From the NCBI GenBank assembly GCA_927441425.1, contig CAKMKG010000008.1:1-64000 (forward strand): a stretch of 64,000 bases of DNA, written 5' to 3'. A program made the translations under genes and the position numbers. How positions within the stretch are numbered: position 1 is the stretch's first letter; each line of letters starts with the position of its first letter. Below the pieces are notes generated by a model that searched no databases, was not told the origin of the DNA, and saw nothing but the letters and a program-made list of their open reading frames with translations. Positions 27,286-36,690 of this stretch are shown here, one piece after another. The stretch is from an uncultured Bacillota bacterium. GTDB lineage: Bacteria > Bacillota > Clostridia > Peptostreptococcales > Anaerovoracaceae.

Positions 27286-30200
27286 ATGAAATTAACATTA
27301 GCAAAGAAGATAGCATTATTTTTTGGAATTCTGATTATCATTGTTTCATCTGTACTGGGTGTTGTTGCAATTCAGCTTAGTTCCAGTGCATTGCTTGAAC
27401 AGCAAGAGGAAATGATGCTGAATTATGCAGAAGGATCTGCGAATTACGTTGCTGCAACAATGGACAGAAATCTTGCTGTCTTATATGAAGTCGCAGATAG
27501 AGCAAGAACAAAAACCATGGACTGGCCTACCCAAAGAGAGTCTCTGACTCCCGATGTTGAACGGCTTGGTTATCTCGATATGGCGGTGGTAACACCGGAC
27601 GGAAAAGCAACTTACGTGATCAGCGGAGAAACTGCTGATTTGGCAGACCGTGCATACATCTCCAAGGCATTGGAAGGAACAGCGAATGTTTCCAATGTAT
27701 TGATCAGCAAGGTCACCGGAGAGCCGGTTGTCATGGAGGCTGCGCCGATTAAGTCAGGAAATACTGTCATCGGCGTACTGTTGGGCAGAAGAGACGGAAA
27801 CTTTTTAAGCTCCATCACAGATTCACAGGGCTTGGGAGAACGTGGCTATGCCTTTATTCTGGGAGAGGACAGTACGATCTATGCCCATCTAAATAAGGAT
27901 ATGGTTTTGGAGCAAAGAAATATATTTTCTGAAATTGAGACAGACGGTGCCTTGAAATCATATGGAATTGCGTTACAAGAACTGGGTATGGGCAACCGCG
28001 GTATGGCCAACTATGAATTGGAAGGCAGCAAAAGACTGACCGCCATGGCACCGATTCCCAATACGAATTGGGTCATTGGTATCGGCAATTACGAAGAGGA
28101 TGTATTGGCCGGAGTTCATACCTTGCGTAATTCGATGATAATCATATCCATAGCAGTCGTGATCATAGGGATCCTTATTGCGCTATTCCTTGGAAACCGA
28201 ATCAGCAAGCCGATCCGAAAGCTAAGAGAGCTGGCCAATCAGGTCGCCCTTGGTGATGTTGAAGTGAATACGAAAACCAATCTGAAGGATGAAGTGGGAG
28301 ACCTCGTCGTTGCCTTCGGTGATATGGTCGATAACATTAAATCCCAGGCAGATGCAGCACGAAGAATTGCAGAGGGGGATCTGGCGATTGAGATAAAATC
28401 GAGATCGGAGAAAGATGTGCTTTCCCTCAGCATGATTTCAGTCGTTGCGACACTGCGTGATTTGGTATCCGAGGCAGAGTTGCTGACGGAAGCTGCAGTG
28501 GAAGGCCAACTGGAAACAAGGGGCGATACGGAAAAATTCCAGGGCGGATACAAGCAGGTCATAGAAGGATTTAACAATACACTGAATGCAATTGTAAATC
28601 CATTGAGCATTGCATTGACTTACATAGAAAAAATAGCGAATGGGGATGATTTGGAAGAGCTTGAAAACAACTTCAAAGGCGAGTATGCAGCATTGATTTC
28701 AAATCTCCTGATGGTAAGAGAATCACTCTATACACTACTTGGCGAATCAGGAAAATTGACCGAGGCAGCGGCGCAGGGAGAGCTTTCTTACCGAGCGGAT
28801 ACGAGCAAGCTTAAAGGCGGATATGCGCAAATAGTCGGTGGAATCAATGAGACCTTAGATTCACTCATCAATCCATTGAATGTTGCAGCAAGCTATATTG
28901 AACAAATAGGAAAAGGAGAGATCCCACTGAAGATCACCGATGAATACAAGGGAGATTTCGACGACATCAAGAATAGCATCAATTCCTGCATCGAAGGTCT
29001 TGGCGGACTCGTGGAAGGCGGTACAGTACTTGGGAAAATGGCAGTGAATGACTTCGACAGCAAGGTGGAAGGAAACTATCTTGGTATATTCAATGAGATC
29101 GCCGTTTCCATCAATCAGGTTTGCGATAGTATAAACTCCACAATCAGCGCCTTAAGCAATGTATCCGAAGGGAACCTTCAGGATTTAGAAATGCTTAAAA
29201 AAATAGGAAAATTAAGTGAGAACGATAAGCTGGTTCCGGCAAATATTACCTTGATAGAAAATATCAAGAGTTTGGTTGATGAAACAAGCATGCTGTCCAA
29301 GGCGGCAGTAGAAGGAAAACTGTCAACAAGAGGAGAAGCGAGCAAGTTTAAGGGAGAATATGCGAAGGTTATCGGAGGAATCAACGAAACGCTGGATGCA
29401 GTTATTGAACCGATCGACGAAGCTTCCGCAGTGCTGCAGGAAATGGCGCGTGGAAATCTCCAGGTGACCATGGAAGGCAACTACCGGGGTGATCATGCTG
29501 CCATTAAGACTGCAATGAACGAGACGATCCATAATATCAGAAGCTATGTCAGCGAGATTTCAGAGGTACTTGCCGAAATCGGCGACGGAAATCTGAACCT
29601 TGCCATCACAGCGGACTACAAAGGAGATTTCGTGGAGATCAAAAACTCCATGAACAACATCATCACTTCATTGAGCCAGGTGATGGGAGATATCAGCGAA
29701 GCGGCAGATCAAGTAGCATCAGGCTCAAGGCAGGTGTCCGACGGTAGCCAGGCACTGTCTCAGGGCTCTACAGAGCAGGCAAGCTCCATTCAAGAGCTTA
29801 CCGCATCCATCACAGAGATCGCATCCCAGACCAAGCAAAATGCGGTTAATGCCAATCAGGCCAGCGATCTGGCTGGAGCGGCGAAAGACAATGCGGAGAA
29901 GGGCAACGATCAGATGAAGGAGATGCTCAATTCCATGACGGACATCAATGATTCCTCCGCCAACATCTCCAAGATCATTAAGGTCATCGACGATATCGCC
30001 TTCCAGACCAACATCCTGGCATTGAATGCAGCGGTGGAAGCGGCAAGAGCCGGTCAGCATGGCAAAGGCTTTGCGGTGGTTGCAGAAGAGGTAAGAAACC
30101 TGGCTGCCAGAAGTGCGAATGCAGCCAGAGAAACCACAGACCTCATCGAAGGCTCTATCACCAAGGTGCAGGCAGGAACAAAGATTGCCAACGAAACGGC

Positions 30201-30564
30201 ATCTGCCCTCATTGAGATCGTATCCGGCATCGAAAAAGCGGCGACCCTGGTAGGGGGCATTGCGGAAGCATCTAATGAACAGGCCTCCGGAATCGCTCAG
30301 GTCAACAAGGGGATCGAGCAGGTATCTATGGTGGTACAGAATAACTCGGCTACGGCGGAAGAAAGTGCGGCAGCTAGTGAGCAGCTGTCCAGCCAGGCAG
30401 AGTTGCTGAAAGAAATGGTAGCTAGATTTAAGCTGAACAAAGGAATGAAAGCACTGCCGGGCATGGCAGGACTCCTAGGAAGCGGTCCGGCACCAACCGT
30501 CTCAATGAAGGATAATTCATCACCGAAAATTCTTCTGGGAGATGAAGAATACGATAAGTATTAA
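27286..30564 (+). CDS. Large membrane chemoreceptor with Cache sensor and repeated HAMP-like segments
   Basis: Methyl-accepting chemotaxis protein of 1092 residues. TM1 about 8-30, an extracellular Cache-type sensor about 35-275, TM2 about 283-303, HAMP about 304-356, and then an unusually long stretch (about 357-795) of repeated HAMP-like helical units. Three of these share a pattern such as [20 protein letters not shown] ending in NETLD. The signalling hairpin is about 800-1050, with the tip [20 protein letters not shown] and [16 protein letters not shown]. The C-terminus has no CheR-tether pentapeptide. An AAGGAGGAG RBS is present. Confidence 0.95.
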   Translation: MKLTLAKKIALFFGILIIIVSSVLGVVAIQLSSSALLEQQEEMMLNYAEGSANYVAATMDRNLAVLYEVADRARTKTMDWPTQRESLTPDVERLGYLDMAVVTPDGKATYVISGETADLADRAYISKALEGTANVSNVLISKVTGEPVVMEAAPIKSGNTVIGVLLGRRDGNFLSSITDSQGLGERGYAFILGEDSTIYAHLNKDMVLEQRNIFSEIETDGALKSYGIALQELGMGNRGMANYELEGSKRLTAMAPIPNTNWVIGIGNYEEDVLAGVHTLRNSMIIISIAVVIIGILIALFLGNRISKPIRKLRELANQVALGDVEVNTKTNLKDEVGDLVVAFGDMVDNIKSQADAARRIAEGDLAIEIKSRSEKDVLSLSMISVVATLRDLVSEAELLTEAAVEGQLETRGDTEKFQGGYKQVIEGFNNTLNAIVNPLSIALTYIEKIANGDDLEELENNFKGEYAALISNLLMVRESLYTLLGESGKLTEAAAQGELSYRADTSKLKGGYAQIVGGINETLDSLINPLNVAASYIEQIGKGEIPLKITDEYKGDFDDIKNSINSCIEGLGGLVEGGTVLGKMAVNDFDSKVEGNYLGIFNEIAVSINQVCDSINSTISALSNVSEGNLQDLEMLKKIGKLSENDKLVPANITLIENIKSLVDETSMLSKAAVEGKLSTRGEASKFKGEYAKVIGGINETLDAVIEPIDEASAVLQEMARGNLQVTMEGNYRGDHAAIKTAMNETIHNIRSYVSEISEVLAEIGDGNLNLAITADYKGDFVEIKNSMNNIITSLSQVMGDISEAADQVASGSRQVSDGSQALSQGSTEQASSIQELTASITEIASQTKQNAVNANQASDLAGAAKDNAEKGNDQMKEMLNSMTDINDSSANISKIIKVIDDIAFQTNILALNAAVEAARAGQHGKGFAVVAEEVRNLAARSANAARETTDLIEGSITKVQAGTKIANETASALIEIVSGIEKAATLVGGIAEASNEQASGIAQVNKGIEQVSMVVQNNSATAEESAAASEQLSSQAELLKEMVARFKLNKGMKALPGMAGLLGSGPAPTVSMKDNSSPKILLGDEEYDKY

Positions 30565-30600
30565 TCCGATCCACTGGTTGAACCGTTTAAGATGAAATGT

Positions 30601-30642
30601 AAAAATAAGGCTTTGCTTTTATAAAGTAAAGCCTTATTTTTA
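30601..30642 (+). terminator. Terminator after the large chemoreceptor
   Basis: AAAATAAGGCTTT pairs with AAAGCCTTATTTT around a short loop, with a T-run (TTTTTATTC) on the plus strand. The A-rich left flank makes it symmetric. It lies about 37 bases beyond the receptor stop. Confidence 0.85.
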
Positions 30643-30664
30643 TTCGTTTTAAGGACATTCTCTC

Positions 30665-30691
30665 TCAAGTATTGTGCAATTATGTCGATAA
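30665..30691 (+). promoter_or_regulatory. Possible sigma-28 promoter for the soluble receptor gene
   Basis: TCAA at 30665-30668 and GTCGATAA at 30684-30691 are separated by 15 bases, close to the sigma-28 consensus TAAA-N15-GCCGATAA. It lies about 50 bases before the start of the soluble receptor gene and after a terminator, where a promoter is needed. Each box has one mismatch. Confidence 0.4.
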
Positions 30692-30741
30692 ATTACTAGA
30701 CGAGAAATTGACAAACTTATTTGATACGGAAGGTGGGATAG

Positions 30742-32331
30742 GTGGTGCCGAAAGATTTAACATATATGAAGGAGCAAGGATCGGAATTAGACGATCTGAA
30801 ATTAAAATTGCAGGGGTTGGAACAAAACACTGCGGGAATTCATGAGATCATTGTAGAGTATGGTGATTTAATCAATCAGGTGTTCCAAAAAATTAAATCG
30901 GTACAGGGTATTGCAAATAAAACCAATCTTTTAGCAATCAACGCATCTATTGAAACGATACATGCTTCGGATCTGCTGGCTAGTTTTGAAGAGATCGTAG
31001 CGAAAAATCTGATTATCCAAGCTAAGATTCTGGCGCAGATTCTGGAATATGATCCTGATTTTCTATGTCAGGACGGAGCTAGGCTTGCAAGAGAGTGCGG
31101 CATGGAGGAATTCTTTATTACGGATGACGAGGGGATTATTCAGTTTACGAATATGTCTGCATGGAAGAATGCTTCGTTAAGCTCCTCCAGTGTACTGAAA
31201 ATTCTCAAGAATTCTGAACTGGAAATCGCATTGCCTGCCACGAGCAATGGTCTCGACGAGGAGCAGTATAAAGTGGTAGGTATATCAAGAACTGATAAGA
31301 CAGGTATTATCCAAATCGGAGCACATTTTACAAGACCGAAAGGACAACTGGCAATCAACGGGTTTGGTGTTGTCGCGCAGGAAGCAAAAAGACTTGCAGA
31401 TGTATCCAAGGAAATTTCATCGAAAATTACAGCGAAGACAAATGACCTGGGCGATAAGCTTAGAGAACTGAATCAAGACTTTATCAACGCGCGAGAAAGT
31501 ATTTTGAAAAGCATAGAGACAACGGATACGCTTTCGGAGGAAAACGATATCAGCGGGCAAGAGGAAGCCATGCAGGAGATGAAGAGCAAGCTGGTAGGAT
31601 TTGAGGTTAGTCTACAAGACTCCAGGAAATATTTTAAAGATATTCTATCCCCGTTGACTGAGCTGATTAATATTGCAAGGCAAACGAATCTGCTGGGTGT
31701 TCGTGCAGCAATCGAAGCAGCACATTCCACAAATGATAAGCAGGATTTTGATGCCCTGCTGGATCGTCACATGACTGCGGAAGCAAAGCTCATTGCCATA
31801 CTACTAGAACGAAGGCCCGACATTACCTGCGAAGAGATGCCTCCTTTTGCAAATGCAATCGGCCTTGACGAAATCTGGATCCCTGACGGGGATGCTGTGG
31901 TAGAGCTGACGAATGTCCCGGGAGGCAAGGGATTCCAGTATGTCAACGAAGGTCAGACTGCACCATATATGCGGCTCCTAGCGAATCCCGACCTTGTTGT
32001 AACTGCTCCTCCGGAGCCCCGTGCCTTGGATGGAAAAATACTGAAATATGTTGGCGTTGGAAGAAGAGGTAAGCCCGGATTTGTGCAGATCGGTAAAATA
32101 TCGAAAATGTATGGAGAGAGCACGGCAGAAGGATTTTCCGTCGTAGCGAAGCAGATTAAAAACTTGGCAGAACAGTCACGAGACATCTCTACGGAAATCG
32201 AAGCCATGGTAGAAGGCATGGATTATAAAGCACAGAAGGCCATGGATCAAGTGAAGGGCTTGCAGAAATATCGCTTAGAAGCGAATGCCGAGTTGGAAAA
32301 ATTGAAAAAGCTACGCGTGTCAAAGATATAA
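30742..32331 (+). CDS. Soluble tandem receptor-like protein with sensors inserted in two chemoreceptor hairpin tips
   Basis: No membrane segment in 529 residues. Two modules repeat. Module 1: a receptor-tip descending arm (about 51-75, IANKTNLLAINASIETIHA), an insert of about 130 residues (76-206), then the returning arm (207-230, GFGVVAQEAKRLADVSKEIS). Module 2: the arm 304-328 (IARQTNLLGVRAAIEAAH), an insert 329-462 and return 463-487 (GFSVVAKQIKNLAEQSRDIS). In an ordinary chemoreceptor these arms are joined directly. The inserts resemble each other (ITDDEGIIQFTN and IPDGDAVVELTN; KVVGISRTDKTGIIQIG and KYVGVGRRGKPGFVQIG) and look PAS/Cache-like. The role is presumably cytosolic sensing in the receptor array; this is inference. 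GTG start. Confidence 0.75.
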   Translation: MVPKDLTYMKEQGSELDDLKLKLQGLEQNTAGIHEIIVEYGDLINQVFQKIKSVQGIANKTNLLAINASIETIHASDLLASFEEIVAKNLIIQAKILAQILEYDPDFLCQDGARLARECGMEEFFITDDEGIIQFTNMSAWKNASLSSSSVLKILKNSELEIALPATSNGLDEEQYKVVGISRTDKTGIIQIGAHFTRPKGQLAINGFGVVAQEAKRLADVSKEISSKITAKTNDLGDKLRELNQDFINARESILKSIETTDTLSEENDISGQEEAMQEMKSKLVGFEVSLQDSRKYFKDILSPLTELINIARQTNLLGVRAAIEAAHSTNDKQDFDALLDRHMTAEAKLIAILLERRPDITCEEMPPFANAIGLDEIWIPDGDAVVELTNVPGGKGFQYVNEGQTAPYMRLLANPDLVVTAPPEPRALDGKILKYVGVGRRGKPGFVQIGKISKMYGESTAEGFSVVAKQIKNLAEQSRDISTEIEAMVEGMDYKAQKAMDQVKGLQKYRLEANAELEKLKKLRVSKI

Positions 32332-32359
32332 ACTAAGCCGCTAAAATGATATGAATAAT

Positions 32360-32420
32360 AAGAGCCGCAATATAGGGATTCTCCGTTAACGGAATGTCCT
32401 GCAATTGCGGCTCTTTCTTA
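32360..32420. terminator. Bidirectional terminator between convergent genes
   Basis: AAGAGCCGCAAT (from 32360) pairs with ATTGCGGCTCTT (to 32415), followed by TTCTTATTT on the plus strand; an inner ATTCCGTTAACGG-type hairpin lies in the loop. It separates the soluble receptor gene (plus) from the ABC-F gene (minus). Confidence 0.8.
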
Positions 32421-32429
32421 TTTATTAAA

Positions 32430-33983
32430 TTAAATAATCTTGAGTGTCCAGTCCTCAATATTCCAGATATCGGTGATCCAGTCCTGGTAGAATTCCGGCT
32501 CGTGGCAAACCAGCAAAATCGTTCCCTTAAATTCCTTGATTGCCTTTTTCAATTCTGCTTTCGCCTCCACATCCAGATGGTTTGTGGGTTCATCGAGAAT
32601 CAGCCAGTTTGCTTCCCTTTGCATCAGCTTGCACAGCCTTACCTTGGCATTTTCTCCACCGCTCAGGACCTTCATCTGGCTGGTGATATGCTCATTGGTC
32701 AAGCCGCATTTGGCAAGAGCGGCCCGCACCTCTGCATTGGTATAGGATGGGAACTCTCGCCAAAGAGATTCCAAAGCGGTTTCCGAACTATCACGGTCCG
32801 CCTCCTGCTCGAAATAGCCGGGCTGAAGAAAATCCCCCAGCTCCAGCGTGCCAGCGATGGGCTTGATTTTACCCAGGATGGTTTTCAGTAAGGTGGTTTT
32901 CCCAAGGCCGTTGGTCCCGATGACTGCAATCTTCTGCCCTCGTTCCAGGGCAAAGCTCACCGGTCTTGTTAAAGCTTCGTCGTAGCCCAGAATCAGATCC
33001 TTTCCCTCAACGATAAACCGGCTGGGGGTTCTTGCCTCCTTAAAACCAAAGGTTGGTTTTGGCTTATCTCTCGGTTTTTCCAGAACCTCCATTTTATCGA
33101 GCATTTTCTGCCTGCTGTTTGCCATGCCGCGGGTTGCGACTCTAGCTTTGTTCCTGGCAATGAAGTCCTCCATGCGATCAATTTCCTGCTGTTGTCTTTC
33201 ATAGGCTTTCATTTCCTGGTTTTTCTTGACAGCAAACATCTGCTGGAATTTTTCATAGTCTCCGGTATATCGGGTTAGCTCCCCATCATTGACATGGTAG
33301 ATTACATTGATGACAGAATTGAGAAATTCCATATCATGGGATACCAGAATAAAGCTGTTCTCGTAATCCTGCAGATACTTCTTCAGCCATTCAATATGCT
33401 CTGCATCAAGATAATTGGTCGGTTCATCCAGAATTAGGATGGAAGGGTCCTGCAGCAGCAGCTTTGTGAGGAGTACCTTGGTTCGCTGACCTCCACTTAA
33501 ATCAGATACATCCTTGTCCAGGCCGATGCTCCCCAAACCCAATCCGTTGGCAATTTCTTCGATCTTAGCGTCGAGGGTATAGAAGCCGCTGTGCTCAAGG
33601 ATATGCTGAATCTCACCCGCATCCTCCATCATTTCTTCCAGTTGATCCTCCGCTGTAGCCATCGCATCATAAAGAGAAAGCATCTCCTTTTCCAGATCGA
33701 GCATATGCTGAAAAGCCTCTCGCAGCGCATCACGGATTGTCATTCCCTTTTTCAGAGTGGAATGTTGATCCAGATAACCGACGGTCACTCGCTTGGACCA
33801 TTCAATCCTGCCTTCATCGGGAGCAAGCTGGCCGGTAATGATATTAATAAAGGTGGATTTCCCTTCGCCGTTGGCGCCGATCAGACCGATATGCTCCCCC
33901 TTCAGCAGGCGGAAGGAGGCGTCCTCTAATATTCTTCTCCCACCAAATCCGTGGGTTACATTTTCTACTGTTAATAAACTCAT
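32430..33983 (-). CDS. ABC-F family ATPase
   Basis: Soluble tandem ABC protein of the ABC-F type, acting on ribosomes in translation rather than in transport. Domain 1: Walker A GANGEGKST, signature LSGGQRTKV, Walker B ILILDEPTNYLD. Linker helix pair about residues 245-320. Domain 2: GTNGLGKTT, LSGGENAKV, WLILDEPTNHLD. The start is set at the ATG at 33983 (MSLLTVENVTHG), with AGGAG upstream; the longer frame adds 15 unlikely residues. Antibiotic protection is possible for this family but nothing here shows it. Confidence 0.92.
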   Translation of the reverse strand: MSLLTVENVTHGFGGRRILEDASFRLLKGEHIGLIGANGEGKSTFINIITGQLAPDEGRIEWSKRVTVGYLDQHSTLKKGMTIRDALREAFQHMLDLEKEMLSLYDAMATAEDQLEEMMEDAGEIQHILEHSGFYTLDAKIEEIANGLGLGSIGLDKDVSDLSGGQRTKVLLTKLLLQDPSILILDEPTNYLDAEHIEWLKKYLQDYENSFILVSHDMEFLNSVINVIYHVNDGELTRYTGDYEKFQQMFAVKKNQEMKAYERQQQEIDRMEDFIARNKARVATRGMANSRQKMLDKMEVLEKPRDKPKPTFGFKEARTPSRFIVEGKDLILGYDEALTRPVSFALERGQKIAVIGTNGLGKTTLLKTILGKIKPIAGTLELGDFLQPGYFEQEADRDSSETALESLWREFPSYTNAEVRAALAKCGLTNEHITSQMKVLSGGENAKVRLCKLMQREANWLILDEPTNHLDVEAKAELKKAIKEFKGTILLVCHEPEFYQDWITDIWNIEDWTLKII

Positions 33984-34159
33984 TTTTTTCTCCTGATAAT
34001 AGCTCTTTAGACTCTTAAAACGAAACACTTCATTATTCTATCGATTAATGAGTAGTCTGTCAATGGAAGAAGCGCAGGATTTCAAATATATGCTTGACTT
34101 TATAGAACGACTGCCATATTCTATAAAATGTTATAGGAAACAGGAAGTGAGGCAACGTC

Positions 34160-35095
34160 TTGATATTAATTTTTGCAAAAATTTTCAGCGTATTCAGCAT
34201 TTCTTTCATTGGATATATAGCGAATAAGATGAAATGGCTCCCCATCGAATCAACTAAATATCTTTCCATGCTTCTGATCAATATTGCCAGCCCCTGCCTA
34301 GTGCTGTATTCCATGAGTCAGCAGGAGCTTACCGAGGATACGTTACTATCTGTGGTTCAAACTGCAGGCTTCATGCTTCTTGCCTTGATCACCGCTACAC
34401 TTCTGTCCATTATTGCTGTCAGAATCATGAAGGTGCCTGTCTTGGATAGAGGTGTTTATCGGACATTGCTGGTTCTGACCAATTGTGGATTTATGGGATA
34501 TCCGTTGTCGCTGGCCGTATTTGGTGAAAAAGGCCTTTTCCTGATGATTATTGCCAATGCGATTTTTATGTTATATACATTTTCTGTCGGTGTCATCATG
34601 CTTGTATCGGGCAAGGATGAAAAGCTGAGCGCTAAGGAAACCTTGAAATCAATGGTTTCAATTCCCGTCGTTGCAACCATCGCCGGACTACTGCTCTTTG
34701 CCTTTGGGATCCAATTACCATTCCTCCTTGAACATTTTCTTGACACGGTGGGGGGAATCACCATTCCGCTTTCTATGATCATCATCGGAATCCAATTGGC
34801 GGAAAGTAAAGCCAAAGAGATTATGAAAAACAGGCATATATTTGAAACACTGATTCTCAAGCTGGCTGTTTTCCCTATACTTCTGTTCTTCCTTTTCATA
34901 TGGCTTCCGATTGATTCCTTGGCGTTTTGCATTATCATATTCGCCATGGCCATGCCATCAGCGGCCATTATCCCGATGCTCGCGGAAATCCATGGTGCCA
35001 ATGCAAAGCTGGCCGCGCAGGCAGTCTTTATTACGACTATGTGCTCATTGATTACAATTCCGATCTATGGCGTGATTCTGTATCAGCTGCTTTAA
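34160..35095 (+). CDS. AEC family transporter
   Basis: Auxin-efflux-carrier/malate-permease-type membrane protein of 311 residues with about ten hydrophobic segments, split five plus five. Segments such as GYIANKMKWLP and the repeated PLSMIIIGIQLAES motif fit the family. TTG start with AAGTGAGG upstream. The substrate cannot be predicted; organic acids are usual. It is divergent from the ABC-F gene. Confidence 0.88.
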   Translation: MILIFAKIFSVFSISFIGYIANKMKWLPIESTKYLSMLLINIASPCLVLYSMSQQELTEDTLLSVVQTAGFMLLALITATLLSIIAVRIMKVPVLDRGVYRTLLVLTNCGFMGYPLSLAVFGEKGLFLMIIANAIFMLYTFSVGVIMLVSGKDEKLSAKETLKSMVSIPVVATIAGLLLFAFGIQLPFLLEHFLDTVGGITIPLSMIIIGIQLAESKAKEIMKNRHIFETLILKLAVFPILLFFLFIWLPIDSLAFCIIIFAMAMPSAAIIPMLAEIHGANAKLAAQAVFITTMCSLITIPIYGVILYQLL

Positions 35096-35245
35096 AGGGA
35101 TTGAAAAAAAGAGAGGATTTCTGCATATTAACAATTGACAAATAATAACAAAAATAGTAATATAAACCTACAAAACATGTGCCGAAGGATGGCAGTGGAA
35201 GTTAGAAGGGGTGTTTTGAATAGAAATCAGAAAGGAATAGAAACG

Positions 35246-35500
35246 ATGTCAGGAAAAGAAAAAGAAAAAGAGAAGGACAGAGAAATCACCTTTGAAGTCG
35301 AGGAGCATGTCGGAATCATCGGGATTTCGCCTACCGGCTGGAAAAAAGAGCTTAATATGGTTGCCTGGAACGGAACTCCTGCCAAATTTGACCTGCGAGA
35401 GTGGGATGAGGACCATACCCATATGAGCAGGGGAATTACCATGAATAAGGACGAGATCAAATCCTTGTCCGAGATCCTGAACGGGTTGCAGCTGCAGTAA
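35246..35500 (+). CDS. PC4/YdbC family ssDNA-binding protein
   Basis: Small protein (84 residues) whose core, FEVEEHVGIIGISPTGWKKE followed by WNGTPAKFDLREWDEDH, matches the YdbC branch of the PC4 transcription coactivator family, which binds single-stranded nucleic acid. The ATG at 35246, with AAAGGA upstream, is preferred; the frame continues to an upstream ATG at 35135 but that adds residues without family similarity. The N-terminus is a run of Lys/Glu. Confidence 0.85.
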   Translation: MSGKEKEKEKDREITFEVEEHVGIIGISPTGWKKELNMVAWNGTPAKFDLREWDEDHTHMSRGITMNKDEIKSLSEILNGLQLQ

Positions 35501-35528
35501 AGCGAGGAAAACTGAATAATAAGGCAAG

Positions 35529-35565
35529 AATGCCGGCCGGAGTGATTCCAGCCGGCGTTGTTTTG
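35529..35565 (+). terminator. Terminator after the YdbC-like gene
   Basis: AATGCCGGC (35529-35537) pairs with GCCGGCGTT (35551-35559), one G-U pair, followed by GTTGTTTTG. It lies 28 bases after the stop. Confidence 0.7.
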
Positions 35566-35692
35566 AACGGGAAATGGGTAGCTGTTTTTATTCTCATATG
35601 ATATATTATGGTATGGTAGCAAAGCAACGTTGTATATTAAATTGATAAAAAAAGATTGCTGAAATAAAGGATTGAAATGGGAGGAAAATAGA

Positions 35693-36106
35693 ATGACAAA
35701 ACTGAAAATCACTGCCGGGGGCTATGAGTTTATCGGGAAGCTGGAAGAAGAACAGGCACCGAAGACCTGTGAAGTTTTTAAGAAGCTGTTGCCATTGGAG
35801 AATAAACTAATCCATGTACGCTGGAGTGGACAGGGCATGTGGATCCCGTACGGAGACTTGAGGCTGGGAGTGGATTATGAAAACCATACCAGTCATCCGG
35901 CAAAGGGAGAATTTTTACTCTATCCCGGCGGCGTTAGCGAGATGGAGATCATCGTGGCCTATGGAAGATGCATGTTTTCAAGTCAGGTCGGACAACTTGC
36001 AGGCAATCACTTTTTAACCATAACCGAAGGGCTTGAGAATTTGGACAAATTGGGAGAAAAAGTTCTATGGGAGGGCGCCCAGACGATTCAGATCGATTCT
36101 CTTTAG
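35693..36106 (+). CDS. DUF3830 family protein (cyclophilin-like)
   Basis: 137-residue protein of the DUF3830 family, which has a cyclophilin-like fold; its function is unknown. The conserved segments are HVRWSGQGMWIPYGDLRLGV, PGGVSEMEIIVAYG and FSSQVGQLAGNHFLTI. The ATG at 35693 follows GGGAGG with proper spacing; an upstream in-frame ATG at 35672 has no RBS. In other genomes the family often sits near amidohydrolases or transporters, but not here. Confidence 0.88.
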   Translation: MTKLKITAGGYEFIGKLEEEQAPKTCEVFKKLLPLENKLIHVRWSGQGMWIPYGDLRLGVDYENHTSHPAKGEFLLYPGGVSEMEIIVAYGRCMFSSQVGQLAGNHFLTITEGLENLDKLGEKVLWEGAQTIQIDSL

Positions 36107-36185
36107 ACGTATTGTCATGATGATTTTGCCACGGGCGCAGCGATCCGACGGCGATGCATTGTCTGATTCAGCTACGAAAATAAAA

Positions 36186-36265
36186 ACGCCGTGCCGTGGG
36201 TATTCTCACGGTAATCCGTCCGAACGAAGTGAGCGGATTACAAGAGAATATCCCCTGGCAGGCGT
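36186..36265. repeat. 80-bp palindromic element (family A, copy 2)
   Basis: Outer arms ACGCCGTGCCGTGGGTATTC and GAGAATATCCCCTGGCAGGCGT, inner stem TAATCCG/CGGATTA. The same architecture as 19247-19352, with both sides of the inner stem changed. It lies between the convergent DUF3830 and ACT genes and may also end transcription there, though no T-run is attached. Confidence 0.72.
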
Positions 36266-36278
36266 ATGATTAATTTTT

Positions 36279-36659
36279 CTATTTCAACAGTTGAATCGCC
36301 TTCGCCGGATCGCTGACCTTCATGATCAGCCTCGCCGTTCCGCCATTTGAATATCCGTACATGTAGGACAGATTGATTCCGGCTCCGGTTAGTAGCTGAA
36401 GGCTTTTGTGAAGTTCACCGGGCACATCGGGGGTTTCAACGCAGATCACATCGGACGTTTTTACCGAAAAATCGTTCTCTTTCAGAGCAGCGGCAGCCTT
36501 GTCGGCATCACTGACGATCATTCTCAGTACGCCGTACTCTGCGGTTTCGGCAATACTACAGGCGGAAATATTGATGTTATGCTTATAGAGGATGTCTGTT
36601 ACCTCCTCCAGTCTACCCAGTTCGTTCTGAAGAAAAACAGATAACTGTTTAATTACCAT
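36279..36659 (-). CDS. ACT-domain regulator linked to paaK
   Basis: Two ACT domains in tandem (about residues 3-68 and 70-126) that usually bind amino acids: VIKQLSVFLQNELGRLEEVT and CVETPDVPGELHKSLQLLTG. Such proteins commonly sit next to arylacetate-CoA ligases in anaerobes. I chose the ATG at 36659, preceded by GGAAGGTG. It is 31 bases downstream of paaK on the same strand and probably cotranscribed. The ligand is likely an aromatic amino acid, by context only. Confidence 0.88.
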   Translation of the reverse strand: MVIKQLSVFLQNELGRLEEVTDILYKHNINISACSIAETAEYGVLRMIVSDADKAAAALKENDFSVKTSDVICVETPDVPGELHKSLQLLTGAGINLSYMYGYSNGGTARLIMKVSDPAKAIQLLK

Positions 36660-36690
36660 GCAGGACACCTTCCTTTCACTTTCAAATCCT

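Noticed and set aside
32394..32891. Plus-strand open frame of 165 codons opposite the ABC-F gene
   Set aside because: Lies inside a terminator and the well-conserved ABC-F frame.
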